A DNA stretch of 64,000 nucleotides. Origin: Pseudomonas cuatrocienegasensis (GTDB lineage Bacteria; Pseudomonadota; Gammaproteobacteria; Pseudomonadales; Pseudomonadaceae). Shown here in pieces: positions 15,195 through 27,878 of this stretch; position 1 is the stretch's first letter; the number at the start of each line of letters is the position of its first letter. The notes beneath the pieces were generated by a model. The model did no database searches. It was given only the letters and a program-made list of their open reading frames with translations, and was not told the DNA's origin. The stretch is taken from assembly GCF_900110925.1 (NCBI RefSeq), contig NZ_FOFP01000011.1, positions 95,259 to 159,258 on the forward strand, written 5' to 3'. Both the position numbers and the translations under genes were made by a program.

Positions 15195-17579
15195 ATGAGC
15201 CCCGCCAAGATTCAAGACCAAAGCCAAATCAAGTGGATTTCAGACTTCATCTGGAACATCGCTGACGACCGCCTGCGCGACGTCTACGTGCGCGGCAAGT
15301 ACCGCGACGTGATCCTGCCCTTCACCGTGCTGCGACGGCTCGATGCCGTGCTAGAAACTACTAAGGATGCTGTGCTGAAGCGCAAGAAGCTCCTTGATGC
15401 CCACAATGTGGCAGAGCAGGACGGCGCACTACGTGATGCAGCCAAGCAGGCGTTCTACAACGTCTCGGAATTCACCCTGGCCAAGCTGAAGGCCAGCGCG
15501 GCAGGGCAGCGCCTGCGCGATGACTTCACCGATTATCTTGACGGCTTCTCGCCTAATGTTCAGGAGATTCTTGCAAAGTTCAACTTCCGCAATCAGATCC
15601 AGAAGCTCGTCGATTCTCACGTGCTCGGTTACCTGATCGAGGATTTCCTCGACCCCGAGATCAACCTCTCACCACTACCTGTCAAAGATACTGATGGCCG
15701 CATAAAGCTCCCGGCGCTGGACAACCACGGCATGGGTACGGTGTTCGAGGAGCTGATCCGCCGCTTTAACGAAGACAACAACGAAGAAGCCGGTGAGCAC
15801 TTTACCCCGCGCGACGTGGTGCAGCTCATGGCCAAGCTGCTATTCCTGCCGGTAGCCGACCGGATCGAATCCAGCACCTACTCCCTATATGACGGCAGCT
15901 GCGGCACGGGTGGCATGCTGACCGTTGCTGAAGAAGCGTTGCACGAACTGGCCGAGGAACACGGAAAGGAGGTGTCCATCCACTTGTTCGGTCAAGAGAT
16001 CAGCGACGAAACCTACGCTATCTGCAAGGCTGACTTGCTCCTGAAAGGCGAGGGTGCAGAGGCCGAGAACATTGTCGGCGGCGCAGACAAATCCACCCTG
16101 TCCGCCGACCAGTTCCGTTCGCGCGAATTCGATTTCATGATCTCCAACCCGCCCTACGGCAAGAGTTGGAAAACCGATCTGGAGCGCATGGGCGGCAAGA
16201 AGGAATTTAACGATCCGCGCTTTATCGTCAGCCACGCGGGCGAGTCTGAGTTCAAGCTCCTTACCCGTTCCAGCGACGGGCAGCTCATGTTCCTGGTGAA
16301 TAAGCTGCAAAAGATGAAGCACAACACGCCGCTGGGCAGCCGCATCGCGCTGGTGCATAACGGCTCGGCACTGTTTACCGGCGACGCAGGCCAAGGTGAG
16401 AGCAACATCCGCCGCTGGGTACTGGAAAATGACTGGCTAGAATCGATCATCGCCCTGCCGCTCAACATCTTCTACAACACCGGCATCGCCACCTACATCT
16501 GGGTGCTGGCTAACAAGAAGGCCGAAGAGCGCCGTGGCAAAGTGCAGTTGATCGACGCATCGCAATGGTTTCTGCCGCTGAGCCGCAACCTTGGCAAGAA
16601 AAACTGCGAACTGAGTGATGTCGACGTTTCTTGCATCCTCGACCTATACCTTGGCGAGGCACAGGAAACCGCCCAGTCCAAATGGTTCGACACCCAAGAC
16701 TTCGGCTATTGGAAGATCACCGTCGAGCGCCCGCTACGCCTGAAAAGCCAGCTCTCCGACGAGCGCATCGAGCCCCTACGTTTTGCCTCCGGCGACGAGG
16801 CACTGCGCGCCGAAATCTACGCCACCCACAGCGAGGCACTCTATAGCGAATTCGCCAAGCGTAAATCGGCCATCGAGGCCTGGTTGAAAGGTGAGGACGA
16901 GAACGAAGACGACGATAATGAAGAAAGCGACAGCGGCGATGACAGTGAGGCACCCGCTGCCCGCAAGGCCGTGCCCGCCAAGCGCCGCAAGAAACTGCTC
17001 GACGCATCAACTTGGCAGCGTGACAAGGGGCTGATGGAGTTGGCACAACGGGCGCAGAAGGCACTGGGCAGCGCCGTGTTTAACGACCACAATGAGTTCC
17101 GCACCCGCTTCGATTCTGCACTCAAAGCGCAAGGCGACAAGCTTAGCGCGCCGGAGAAGAAGGCCATCTACAAGGCAGTAAGCTGGCGAGATGAAACAGC
17201 CCCACCCGTTATTGCCAAACGCACAAAACTCAAAGCCTCTGACCCCTTTGTGGGAAATAACGATGGCCGTTATCTGTTAGATGATCAAAACCACCGCGAA
17301 GTTGTGGAATATGAACCCGACACCGATCTGCGCGACACAGAGCAGGTGCCGTTGAAAGAGCCAGGTGGTATCGACGCCTTCTTTGCCCGCGAGGTGCTGC
17401 CGCATGCACCTGATGCCTGGATCGCCAGGGAAAAAAACCAGATCGGCTATGAAATTTCGTTCGCTCGCTACTTCTACAAGCCCACGCCACTGCGCACGCT
17501 GGCGGAAATTCGCGCTGACATCCTCGCGCTGGAGCAGCAAAGCGAAGGCTTGCTGCACAAGATCGTGGGGGACGCGTAA
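15195..17579 (+). CDS. hsdM: type I restriction-modification system, methylation subunit HsdM
   Basis: A 794-residue N6-adenine methyltransferase subunit. The order is an N-terminal HsdM_N helical domain (IKWISDFIWNIADDRLRDVY), the AdoMet motif DGSCGTGGML near residue 235, the catalytic NPPY near residue 318, and a long C-terminal extension interrupted by a very acidic stretch (about 566-583). The ATG at 15195 has AAGG upstream; an ATG at 15171 would add eight residues. The stop shares one base with the hsdS start. It modifies host DNA as M2S and forms the R2M2S nuclease with HsdR. Confidence 0.96.
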   Translation: MSPAKIQDQSQIKWISDFIWNIADDRLRDVYVRGKYRDVILPFTVLRRLDAVLETTKDAVLKRKKLLDAHNVAEQDGALRDAAKQAFYNVSEFTLAKLKASAAGQRLRDDFTDYLDGFSPNVQEILAKFNFRNQIQKLVDSHVLGYLIEDFLDPEINLSPLPVKDTDGRIKLPALDNHGMGTVFEELIRRFNEDNNEEAGEHFTPRDVVQLMAKLLFLPVADRIESSTYSLYDGSCGTGGMLTVAEEALHELAEEHGKEVSIHLFGQEISDETYAICKADLLLKGEGAEAENIVGGADKSTLSADQFRSREFDFMISNPPYGKSWKTDLERMGGKKEFNDPRFIVSHAGESEFKLLTRSSDGQLMFLVNKLQKMKHNTPLGSRIALVHNGSALFTGDAGQGESNIRRWVLENDWLESIIALPLNIFYNTGIATYIWVLANKKAEERRGKVQLIDASQWFLPLSRNLGKKNCELSDVDVSCILDLYLGEAQETAQSKWFDTQDFGYWKITVERPLRLKSQLSDERIEPLRFASGDEALRAEIYATHSEALYSEFAKRKSAIEAWLKGEDENEDDDNEESDSGDDSEAPAARKAVPAKRRKKLLDASTWQRDKGLMELAQRAQKALGSAVFNDHNEFRTRFDSALKAQGDKLSAPEKKAIYKAVSWRDETAPPVIAKRTKLKASDPFVGNNDGRYLLDDQNHREVVEYEPDTDLRDTEQVPLKEPGGIDAFFAREVLPHAPDAWIAREKNQIGYEISFARYFYKPTPLRTLAEIRADILALEQQSEGLLHKIVGDA

Positions 17580-18979
17580 TGACGCTGTCGAGCGCGTACC
17601 CGGCCTATAGCGCATCCGGATTGCCTTGGGTTCCTCGGCTGCCGGAGGGTTGGCAGGTACTGCGTAATGGCCGCCTTTTCGGCCATCGCGTCGAAACAGG
17701 CTTTCCCGACCTACCCATTATGGAAGTATCGCTGCGCACAGGCGTGCGTGTGCGAGACATGGAAAACCTGAAGCGCAAGCAGGTGATGAGCCAGAAGGAG
17801 AAGTACAAACGCGCAGCCAAGGGCGACATTGCATACAACATGATGCGGATGTGGCAAGGCGCGGTCGGCCCCGCGCCAGTCGACGGACTGGTAAGCCCGG
17901 CCTATGTCGTGGTGAAACCCTACGACGAGGCCAACAGCAGCTACTACAGCTACTTGTTCCGTACTGCGGCGTACATGCAGGAGGTCAACAAGTTCTCGCG
18001 CGGCATTGTGGCAGATCGTAACCGGCTGTATTGGGAGTCCTTTAAGCAGATGCCTTCGCTCGTGCCCCCGCGCCCCGAGCAAGACCAGATAGTCGCCTAC
18101 CTTCGCGCACAAGATGCACACATCGCCCGATTGATTAAGACCAAGCGCGATCTCATCAAGCTGCTCACCGAACAGAAGCTGCGAATCATCGACCACGCCG
18201 TAACACGTGGCCTTGATTCATCTGTGGCGCTGAAGGCATCCGGTATCGAATGGCTAGGCGAGGTGCCAGAACACTGGGAAGTGCAAAGGCTGAAGAACGT
18301 GGCCAACGTGGTCTTGGGCAAGATGCTGACCACGGAAGCCAAGGGTGGCGATGGCGATTTCAAGCCCTACCTGCGCTCCACGAATGTGCAGTGGATTAAA
18401 CCCGATGTGCGCGACGTGAAGGAGATGTGGGTAGCCAAAGCTGAGATGGCGCAGCTCCGCGTTCGCAAGGGTGACTTGCTGGTCAGCGAAGGTGGAGAAG
18501 TTGGTCGGGCCTGTATTTGGAACGATGAACTGCCGGAGTGCTACATCCAGAACTCTGTGCATCGCGTTGCGGCCAAGCCGATGATGCTGCCGGAATTCCT
18601 GTTTCACCAGTTTTTCGCCTATGGCAAGCGTGGCCGTTTCAATGCCATCGTGAACCGCGTCAGCATCGCGCACCTGACGCGCGAAAAGCTCGTGACGGTT
18701 CCGTTCACCGTCCCTCCCATCGAAGAACAAAAAGCCATCTGCCGCTGGATCAGCGACGAATGCCAGCCGCTGGATGACGCCATCACCCGCACGGAAGAGG
18801 AAATCAAGCTGATCTGCGAATACCGCGACCGCCTGATTGCCGATGTGGTCACCGGTCAAGTGGATGTGCGCGGTTGGCAGCCCGGCCCGGACGACGTGGT
18901 GGACGACGCGGCGCTGGCCGCGCTGGGCGATGAAAACGAAAATGTGACCGAAGAGGAGGATGGCGATGGCGAAGACTGA
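17579..18979 (+). CDS. hsdS: type I restriction-modification system, specificity subunit HsdS
   Basis: A 466-residue specificity subunit with the usual duplicated plan: target-recognition domain 1 (residues 1 to about 170), a central helical spacer (RLIKTKRDLIKLLTEQKLRI), target-recognition domain 2 (about 215-390, starting GIEWLGEVPEHWEVQRLKNV), and a C-terminal helix. It sets the bipartite DNA target, which cannot be read from sequence. It overlaps hsdM by one base and hsdR by 14 bases, implying tight stoichiometric coupling. An acidic tail (NENVTEEEDGDGED) ends the protein. Confidence 0.95.
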   Translation: MTLSSAYPAYSASGLPWVPRLPEGWQVLRNGRLFGHRVETGFPDLPIMEVSLRTGVRVRDMENLKRKQVMSQKEKYKRAAKGDIAYNMMRMWQGAVGPAPVDGLVSPAYVVVKPYDEANSSYYSYLFRTAAYMQEVNKFSRGIVADRNRLYWESFKQMPSLVPPRPEQDQIVAYLRAQDAHIARLIKTKRDLIKLLTEQKLRIIDHAVTRGLDSSVALKASGIEWLGEVPEHWEVQRLKNVANVVLGKMLTTEAKGGDGDFKPYLRSTNVQWIKPDVRDVKEMWVAKAEMAQLRVRKGDLLVSEGGEVGRACIWNDELPECYIQNSVHRVAAKPMMLPEFLFHQFFAYGKRGRFNAIVNRVSIAHLTREKLVTVPFTVPPIEEQKAICRWISDECQPLDDAITRTEEEIKLICEYRDRLIADVVTGQVDVRGWQPGPDDVVDDAALAALGDENENVTEEEDGDGED

Positions 18980-21900
18980 CACCAGCGAGCGCTGGTTTGA
19001 GGCGCGAGTGGTACGCGGCTTGACCGGTGTGCCGCAGCCGGAGTACAGCCATGAGCTGGCACCCACGGACTTCGCCTCCACCCACAACGGCTACGTTCAG
19101 GGCAAACCCACCGACTACAACCGCGACGTGGCGCTGGATGTGACGCAGTTGCTGGCCTTCTTGCAGGCCACCCAGCCCAAGGCAGTAGACACTCTGGAAC
19201 TGGCGGCGGACGGCATCAAGCGCACCCAGTTCCTGCACCGGCTGCAAGGCGAGATCACCAAGCGCGGCGTGGTAGACGTGCTGCGCAAGGGCGTGAGCCA
19301 CGGGCCCGTACACGTCGATCTCTACAAGCTGCTGCCCACGCCGGGCAACGCCGCCGCAGCAGACGCCTTCGGCAAGAACATCTTCAGCGTCACCCGGCAG
19401 GTGCGCTACAGCAACGATTCAGGCAACGAGCTGGACTTGGCCATCTTCATCAATGGTCTGCCGGTACTGACCTTCGAGTTGAAGAATTCGCTGACCAAGC
19501 AGACCCTGGCTGACGCCGTCGTCCAATATCAGACCACGCGCAACCCGCAGGAGCTGCTGTTCCAGCTGGGTCGTTGCATAGCGCACATCGCCGTCGATGA
19601 CGCGGAGGCCGCCTTCTGTACCGAACTGAAAGGCAAGGCGTCATGGTTCCTACCGTTCAACCAAGGCTGGAACAGTGGCGCAGGTAACCCGCCCAACCCA
19701 GATGGTCTGAAGACCGATTACCTGTGGAAGCAGGTGCTGACCCGTGAGTCGCTGGCCAACATCATCGAAAGCTACGCGCAGGTGGTGGAAGAGGAAGCAG
19801 CAGACGCCAGCGGCAAGAAACGCAAGAAGCGCAAACAGATCTTCCCGCGCTTCCATCAGTTGCGCACAGTGCGTGCCCTGCTGCGCCGCGCCCATACCGA
19901 CGGAGTGGGCCAACGTTATCTGATCCAGCATTCGGCAGGCAGTGGCAAGAGCAACACCATTGCCTGGCTGGCGCACCAGTTGGTGGAGCTGCGCCGCAAG
20001 AATGACCCGATGACGGCTCAGTTCGACTCCATCATCGTGATCACCGACCGCCGTGCACTGGACACGCAGATTGCCCGCACCATCAAAGGTTACGACCACG
20101 TTGCGGCGATCTTCGGCCACTCCGACAACGCGCAGGAACTGAGAGAGTACCTGCGCCGGGGCAAGAAGATCATCGTTACCACGGTGCAGAAATTCCCGTT
20201 CATCCTCGATGAGCTGAGCGACTTCTCCGGCAAGAGCTTCGCGCTGTTAATCGACGAGGCGCATTCCAGCCAAGGCGGCAAGACCACGGCGCGCATGCAC
20301 GAAGCCCTCGGCGGCAAGGTCGCCGAGGAGGAGTTCGAGGAGGACAACACGCAGGATGCGGTCAACACGGAGATCGAGAAGCGCATCGCTTCGCGCAAGC
20401 TGCTCGCCAACGCCAGCTACTTCGCGTTCACTGCCACGCCCAAGAACAAGACGCTGGAGTTGTTCGGCGAGAAGACTCTCGTTGGTGACAAGGTGGAATT
20501 CCGCTCGCCCGAAGAACTGACCTACACCACCAAGCAGGCCATCCAGGAGAAGTTCATCCTGGACGTGGTGGAGAACTACACCAGCTACGATAGCTTCTAC
20601 CAAGTCGCCAAGACCGTCGAAGGCGATCCCGAATTCGACAAGGCGAAGGCGCTTAAGAAGATCCGTCATTACGTCGAATCACACGACAAGGCCATCCGCT
20701 GTAAAGCCGAGATAATGATCGATCACTTCATTGATCAGGTAGCGGGCAAGCACAAAATTGGCGGCAAGGCGCGGGCCATGATTGTGTGCAACGGCATCGC
20801 ACGTGCCATCGACTATTACCGCGAGGTGTCCGACTACCTCACCCAGATCAAGAGCCCGTACAAGGCCATCGTGGCGTACTCAGGTGACTTCGAGATCGGC
20901 GGCAAGAAAAAGACCGAGGCTGACCTCAACGGTTTCCCAAGCAAGGACATCCCGGTCAATCTCAAGCAAGACCCGTATCGTTTCCTGATTGTCGCAAACA
21001 AGTTCGTCACTGGTTTTGATGAGCCCCTACTGCATACGATGTACGTGGACAAGCCATTGGCAGGCGTGCTGGCAGTGCAGACCCTGTCGCGCCTCAACAG
21101 AGCCCATCCGCAAAAGCATGACACCTTCGTGCTCGACTTCGCGGACAACGCTGAGGCAGTAAAGACGGCATTTCAGGATTACTACCGTGCCACGATTCAG
21201 ACAGGGGAAACCGATGCCAACAAGCTGCACGACCTGAAAGCCGAGCTCGACGGACAGCAGGTGTATAGCTGGCAACAGGTTGAGGACTTGGTCGCGCTTT
21301 ACCTTGGCGGCGCAGATCGCGACAAACTCGACCCAATTCTTGACGCTTGCGTGGAGGAGTACCAGGAAAACCTAGACGAAGACGGTCAGGTGAAATTCAA
21401 GGGTAAAGCCAAGGCATTTGTGCGTAGTTACGGCTTCCTTGCCGCAATCCTGAGCTACGGCCATCCGTCGTGGGAGAAGCTGTCGATCTTCCTAAACTTT
21501 CTCATTCCGAAGTTGCCCGCCCCCAAGGAGGAGGATCTCTCCAAAGGCGTACTGGAATCGGTCGACATGGATAGCTATCGCGTAGAAGCGCAAGCGGCTC
21601 TCAAGATGGCGATGGACGATACCGATGCATCGTTTGATCCTGTTCCACCGAGCGGTGGTGGCGGCAACGGTGAGCCCGAAATCGACAGGCTGTCGAACAT
21701 CATAAAGGCCTTCAACGATTTGTTCGGCAACATCGAGTGGAAGGACGAGGACAAAATCCGCAAGGTCATCGCCGAAGAGATTCCCGCGCGCGTGGCCAAG
21801 GACAAGGCCTACAGGAACGCACAGGTGAACTCCGACAAGCAAAACGCCAGGTTGGAACACAACAAAGCGCTCAATCGTGTCGTGCTGGAGCTGCTGTCTG

Positions 21901-22400
21901 ACCACACTGAGCTATTCAAGCAATTCAGCGACAACCCGAGCTTTAAACGCTGGCTGACGGACATGGTTTTTGATGTGACTTATCAATCCCAAAATGCCGA
22001 TGGAGCGCGCAGCGGTGGGCAGCTTAGGGCGCGTGCCCTAAAGGTGATACAGGAAAGGTTCGGTGTTGCAGACATCTGGTCGAGAGCGGTTGATACCCTT
22101 TTTGAGCGCTTAGAGAGTAGTTGTGAAAACTTGAGTCTTTCTGATCTGGTGGTAATAGAGAAGTTCAGTGGGCTGTCGGTCAGCAACATCTTGTTCCCTG
22201 TCTTGAACGTGCTGTCTGCCAACGACGTGGGTATTTTTCGTCGCGAGTTTCTTAATTTAGACTCCTCCACCTCCCGCCTACCGATGGATTTTGATGAGGT
22301 GCGGCGCATGGCATCCTCACACCAAGGGGAAGGTGATTGGGCAGAGCGTCTGTCAATCCAATGGGCTCTTAGGGATGCTAGAGGAAATATGCATGGCTGA
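18966..22400 (+). CDS. hsdR: type I restriction-modification system, restriction subunit HsdR
   Basis: A 1144-residue motor-nuclease. The PD-(D/E)xK site is visible in ELDLAIFINGLPVLTFELKN (about residues 155-174). It is followed by a superfamily 2 helicase core: Walker A SAGSGKS near 325, DEAHSS near 430, FAFTATP, and the later motif QTLSRLNRAHPQ. The ATG at 18966 has AGGAGG six bases upstream, better spaced than the ATG at 18960. By eye, base composition shifts toward AT in about the last 130 codons, suggesting that the C-terminal part has a different history. It overlaps the next gene by eight bases. Confidence 0.96.
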   Translation: MAKTDTSERWFEARVVRGLTGVPQPEYSHELAPTDFASTHNGYVQGKPTDYNRDVALDVTQLLAFLQATQPKAVDTLELAADGIKRTQFLHRLQGEITKRGVVDVLRKGVSHGPVHVDLYKLLPTPGNAAAADAFGKNIFSVTRQVRYSNDSGNELDLAIFINGLPVLTFELKNSLTKQTLADAVVQYQTTRNPQELLFQLGRCIAHIAVDDAEAAFCTELKGKASWFLPFNQGWNSGAGNPPNPDGLKTDYLWKQVLTRESLANIIESYAQVVEEEAADASGKKRKKRKQIFPRFHQLRTVRALLRRAHTDGVGQRYLIQHSAGSGKSNTIAWLAHQLVELRRKNDPMTAQFDSIIVITDRRALDTQIARTIKGYDHVAAIFGHSDNAQELREYLRRGKKIIVTTVQKFPFILDELSDFSGKSFALLIDEAHSSQGGKTTARMHEALGGKVAEEEFEEDNTQDAVNTEIEKRIASRKLLANASYFAFTATPKNKTLELFGEKTLVGDKVEFRSPEELTYTTKQAIQEKFILDVVENYTSYDSFYQVAKTVEGDPEFDKAKALKKIRHYVESHDKAIRCKAEIMIDHFIDQVAGKHKIGGKARAMIVCNGIARAIDYYREVSDYLTQIKSPYKAIVAYSGDFEIGGKKKTEADLNGFPSKDIPVNLKQDPYRFLIVANKFVTGFDEPLLHTMYVDKPLAGVLAVQTLSRLNRAHPQKHDTFVLDFADNAEAVKTAFQDYYRATIQTGETDANKLHDLKAELDGQQVYSWQQVEDLVALYLGGADRDKLDPILDACVEEYQENLDEDGQVKFKGKAKAFVRSYGFLAAILSYGHPSWEKLSIFLNFLIPKLPAPKEEDLSKGVLESVDMDSYRVEAQAALKMAMDDTDASFDPVPPSGGGGNGEPEIDRLSNIIKAFNDLFGNIEWKDEDKIRKVIAEEIPARVAKDKAYRNAQVNSDKQNARLEHNKALNRVVLELLSDHTELFKQFSDNPSFKRWLTDMVFDVTYQSQNADGARSGGQLRARALKVIQERFGVADIWSRAVDTLFERLESSCENLSLSDLVVIEKFSGLSVSNILFPVLNVLSANDVGIFRREFLNLDSSTSRLPMDFDEVRRMASSHQGEGDWAERLSIQWALRDARGNMHG

Positions 22401-22980
22401 CAGCCTGAAAACATTGTTCAACTGGTTTCCTGTTTTGCGAACACTGTTTCAAGCAAAAACGGAGCATGAGTTTGATGATTTTTTGGATCGCCATTTCGAG
22501 GAATGCATTCAGCGTATGGAAGCTGAGGCGCACCACTTGACGGCAGATAAAGAAGAAAAACTGTCCGCATTCTTGGCGGCTGCATTGAGCATGCCGGGCC
22601 TTTCTGTAGTGCGTGAGGGCTACAGCAACGGTCGCGTTGACCTGACGATTAAATCTGAGAGCATTCAATCCTCTGAACGACGTCTGGCCGAAGCAAAGAT
22701 CTATGCAGGGTCAGCTAAACATGTACAGGCTATCCAACAGCTGGTTTCCCGCTACTCCACTGGGCGACAAAGCCGTGGGTATGTCGTCGAATACATCCAG
22801 AAGCCTGGTATCTCTGACATCGTTGTTAAGCTGCGAGCCAAGGCTGATATCGACTTTCCTGTAAATCAAGAAGGAATGACATGCGATCACCGGATGAAAT
22901 GGGCGTATATCAGCGACCACCGACATACGAGCCAAGAGCTAATTCGAGTTGTTCACATTAATGTGAATCTTCATCGATGA
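22393..22980 (+). CDS. small PD-(D/E)xK nuclease-like protein coupled to HsdR
   Basis: A 195-residue protein starting at an ATG with GAGGA eight bases upstream, inside the last codons of hsdR. It has a nuclease-like pattern: G80-R-V-D83, then EAK (E100-x-K102) and QQLVSRY (Q115/Q116 to Y121), matching the D...ExK...Q-x(4,5)-Y signature of the restriction-endonuclease fold. It resembles hypothetical proteins of defence islands with GRxDI, ECK and QLL-Y motifs (recalled). The overlap indicates co-expression as a fourth gene of the operon. Its gene is noticeably more AT-rich than hsdM. Function unproven. Confidence 0.75.
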   Translation: MADSLKTLFNWFPVLRTLFQAKTEHEFDDFLDRHFEECIQRMEAEAHHLTADKEEKLSAFLAAALSMPGLSVVREGYSNGRVDLTIKSESIQSSERRLAEAKIYAGSAKHVQAIQQLVSRYSTGRQSRGYVVEYIQKPGISDIVVKLRAKADIDFPVNQEGMTCDHRMKWAYISDHRHTSQELIRVVHINVNLHR

Positions 22981-23086
22981 TTTAGAGCCAGGATAGAAAT
23001 GAAAGGCGCTGGAGGGCTGCTGTTTTGCCGAGCCTTGATTGGCTTCCTGAGGTGCCAGACATGATCACTGCTCAACCCACCTAAAG

Positions 23087-23130
23087 AAAACCCCAGGAGG
23101 CACATGACCTACTGGGGTTTCTTTTTCTTC
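23087..23130. terminator. bidirectional rho-independent terminator
   Basis: AAACCCCAG (23088-23096) pairs with CTGGGGTTT (23112-23120). A T-rich run follows on the plus strand, and TTTTCTTT follows on the minus strand. It lies between convergent units and can end both the restriction operon and the dnaA-gyrB unit. Confidence 0.88.
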
Positions 23131-23137
23131 TAGCCAC

Positions 23138-23190
23138 TAACTTTGGCCGATACGCTTAACTCTGGCCGAAACGGCAAATAACTTTGCCCG
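23138..23190. repeat. three imperfect direct repeats of TAACTTTGGCCGA
   Basis: Copies at 23138-23150 (TAACTTTGGCCGA), 23157-23170 (TAACTCTGGCCGAA) and 23179-23190 (TAACTTTGCCCG) are spaced 19 and 22 bases apart. They could be the multiple end repeats of a lost transposable element or protein-binding sites. No transposase is near. Confidence 0.5.
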
Positions 23191-23203
23191 CCTACATCCA
23201 ACC

Positions 23204-26729
<3,526 letters not shown>

Positions 26730-26741
26730 TCAGGAAGAAGC

Positions 26742-27845
26742 TTACAAACGCATCGGCATGACAACGTAGGAAGAGTCGTCGTTGTCGGCTTCCTGAACCA
26801 GGGCACTGCTGTTGGCATCGGACAGAATCAGACGAACCTGGTCGGTGGTCATGACACCCAGCACATCCAACAGGTAGCTGACGTTAAAGCCGATCTCCAG
26901 CGTGCTGCCGGTGTAGTCGACGACAATCTCTTCCTCCGCTTCTTCCTGCTCCGGGTTGTTAGCCTGAATCTTCAGCAGACTACTAGCCAGTTGCAGACGT
27001 ATACCACGGTACTTCTCGTTCGACAGAATTGCCGTGCGGCTAAAGGCTTCACGCAGCCCCTGGCGATCCGCAATGACCACCTTGTCACCGCCACGAGGCA
27101 GCACCCGCTCGTAATCCGGGAACTTGCCGTCCACCAACTTCGAGGTAAAGGTGAACTCACCAGTGGTCGCGCGGATGTGATGCTGACCCAGCACGATACT
27201 GACATTGCCGTCCTGCTCGGTGAGCAGGCGAGCCAGTTCGAGGATACCTTTACGCGGCACGATGACCTGATGACGCTCGACCTGTTCGATCGCAGCGCTC
27301 ATGGCGCACATGGCCAAGCGGTGACCGTCAGTCGCCACGGCACGCAGTACGCCAGTCTGTACTTCCAACAGCATGCCGTTCAGGTAATAGCGCACATCCT
27401 GCTGGGCCATGGCGAAGCTGGTGCGCTCGATAAGCCGACGCAATTTGCCCTGGACCAAATCAAAGGTCAGCGAACCCGGCCCTTCTTCCACGGTGGGGAA
27501 GTCATTGGCGGGCAGCGTCGACAGGGAGAAGCGGCTACGGCCAGCCTTGACCAACAACTTCTGCTCGTCGACACGGATGTCGATCATGGCATCGCTGGGC
27601 AGGCTTTTGCAGATGTCCATCAGCTTGCGCGCCGGTACGGTGATCTCACCCGGCTCCGCTGCATCTTCCAAAGCCACGCGCCCCACCAGTTCGACCTCGA
27701 GGTCGGTACCGGTCAGCGACAATTGCTGGCCTTCGACGACCAGCAGCACGTTAGACAGAACCGGCAAGGTCTGGCGGCGTTCCACGACGCCGGCGACCAG
27801 TTGCAGGGGTTTCAACAGGGCTTCGCGTTGAATGGTGAAGTGCAT
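26742..27845 (-). CDS. dnaN: DNA polymerase III beta sliding clamp
   Basis: A 367-residue clamp that tethers DNA polymerases to the template. The N-terminus MHFTIQREALLKPLQLVAGV, the internal VVERRQTLPVLSNVLL and the C-terminal YVVMPMRL are family hallmarks of the three-domain ring subunit. The ATG at 27845 is the standard start. The dnaA-dnaN gap upstream is unusual because it is mostly a MITE-like element, so dnaN may depend on a promoter in or beside it. Confidence 0.98.
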   Translation of the reverse strand: MHFTIQREALLKPLQLVAGVVERRQTLPVLSNVLLVVEGQQLSLTGTDLEVELVGRVALEDAAEPGEITVPARKLMDICKSLPSDAMIDIRVDEQKLLVKAGRSRFSLSTLPANDFPTVEEGPGSLTFDLVQGKLRRLIERTSFAMAQQDVRYYLNGMLLEVQTGVLRAVATDGHRLAMCAMSAAIEQVERHQVIVPRKGILELARLLTEQDGNVSIVLGQHHIRATTGEFTFTSKLVDGKFPDYERVLPRGGDKVVIADRQGLREAFSRTAILSNEKYRGIRLQLASSLLKIQANNPEQEEAEEEIVVDYTGSTLEIGFNVSYLLDVLGVMTTDQVRLILSDANSSALVQEADNDDSSYVVMPMRL

Positions 27846-27878
27846 GGTCTCGTCCCTTGCCTCGTGGAGTTGCGTAAT

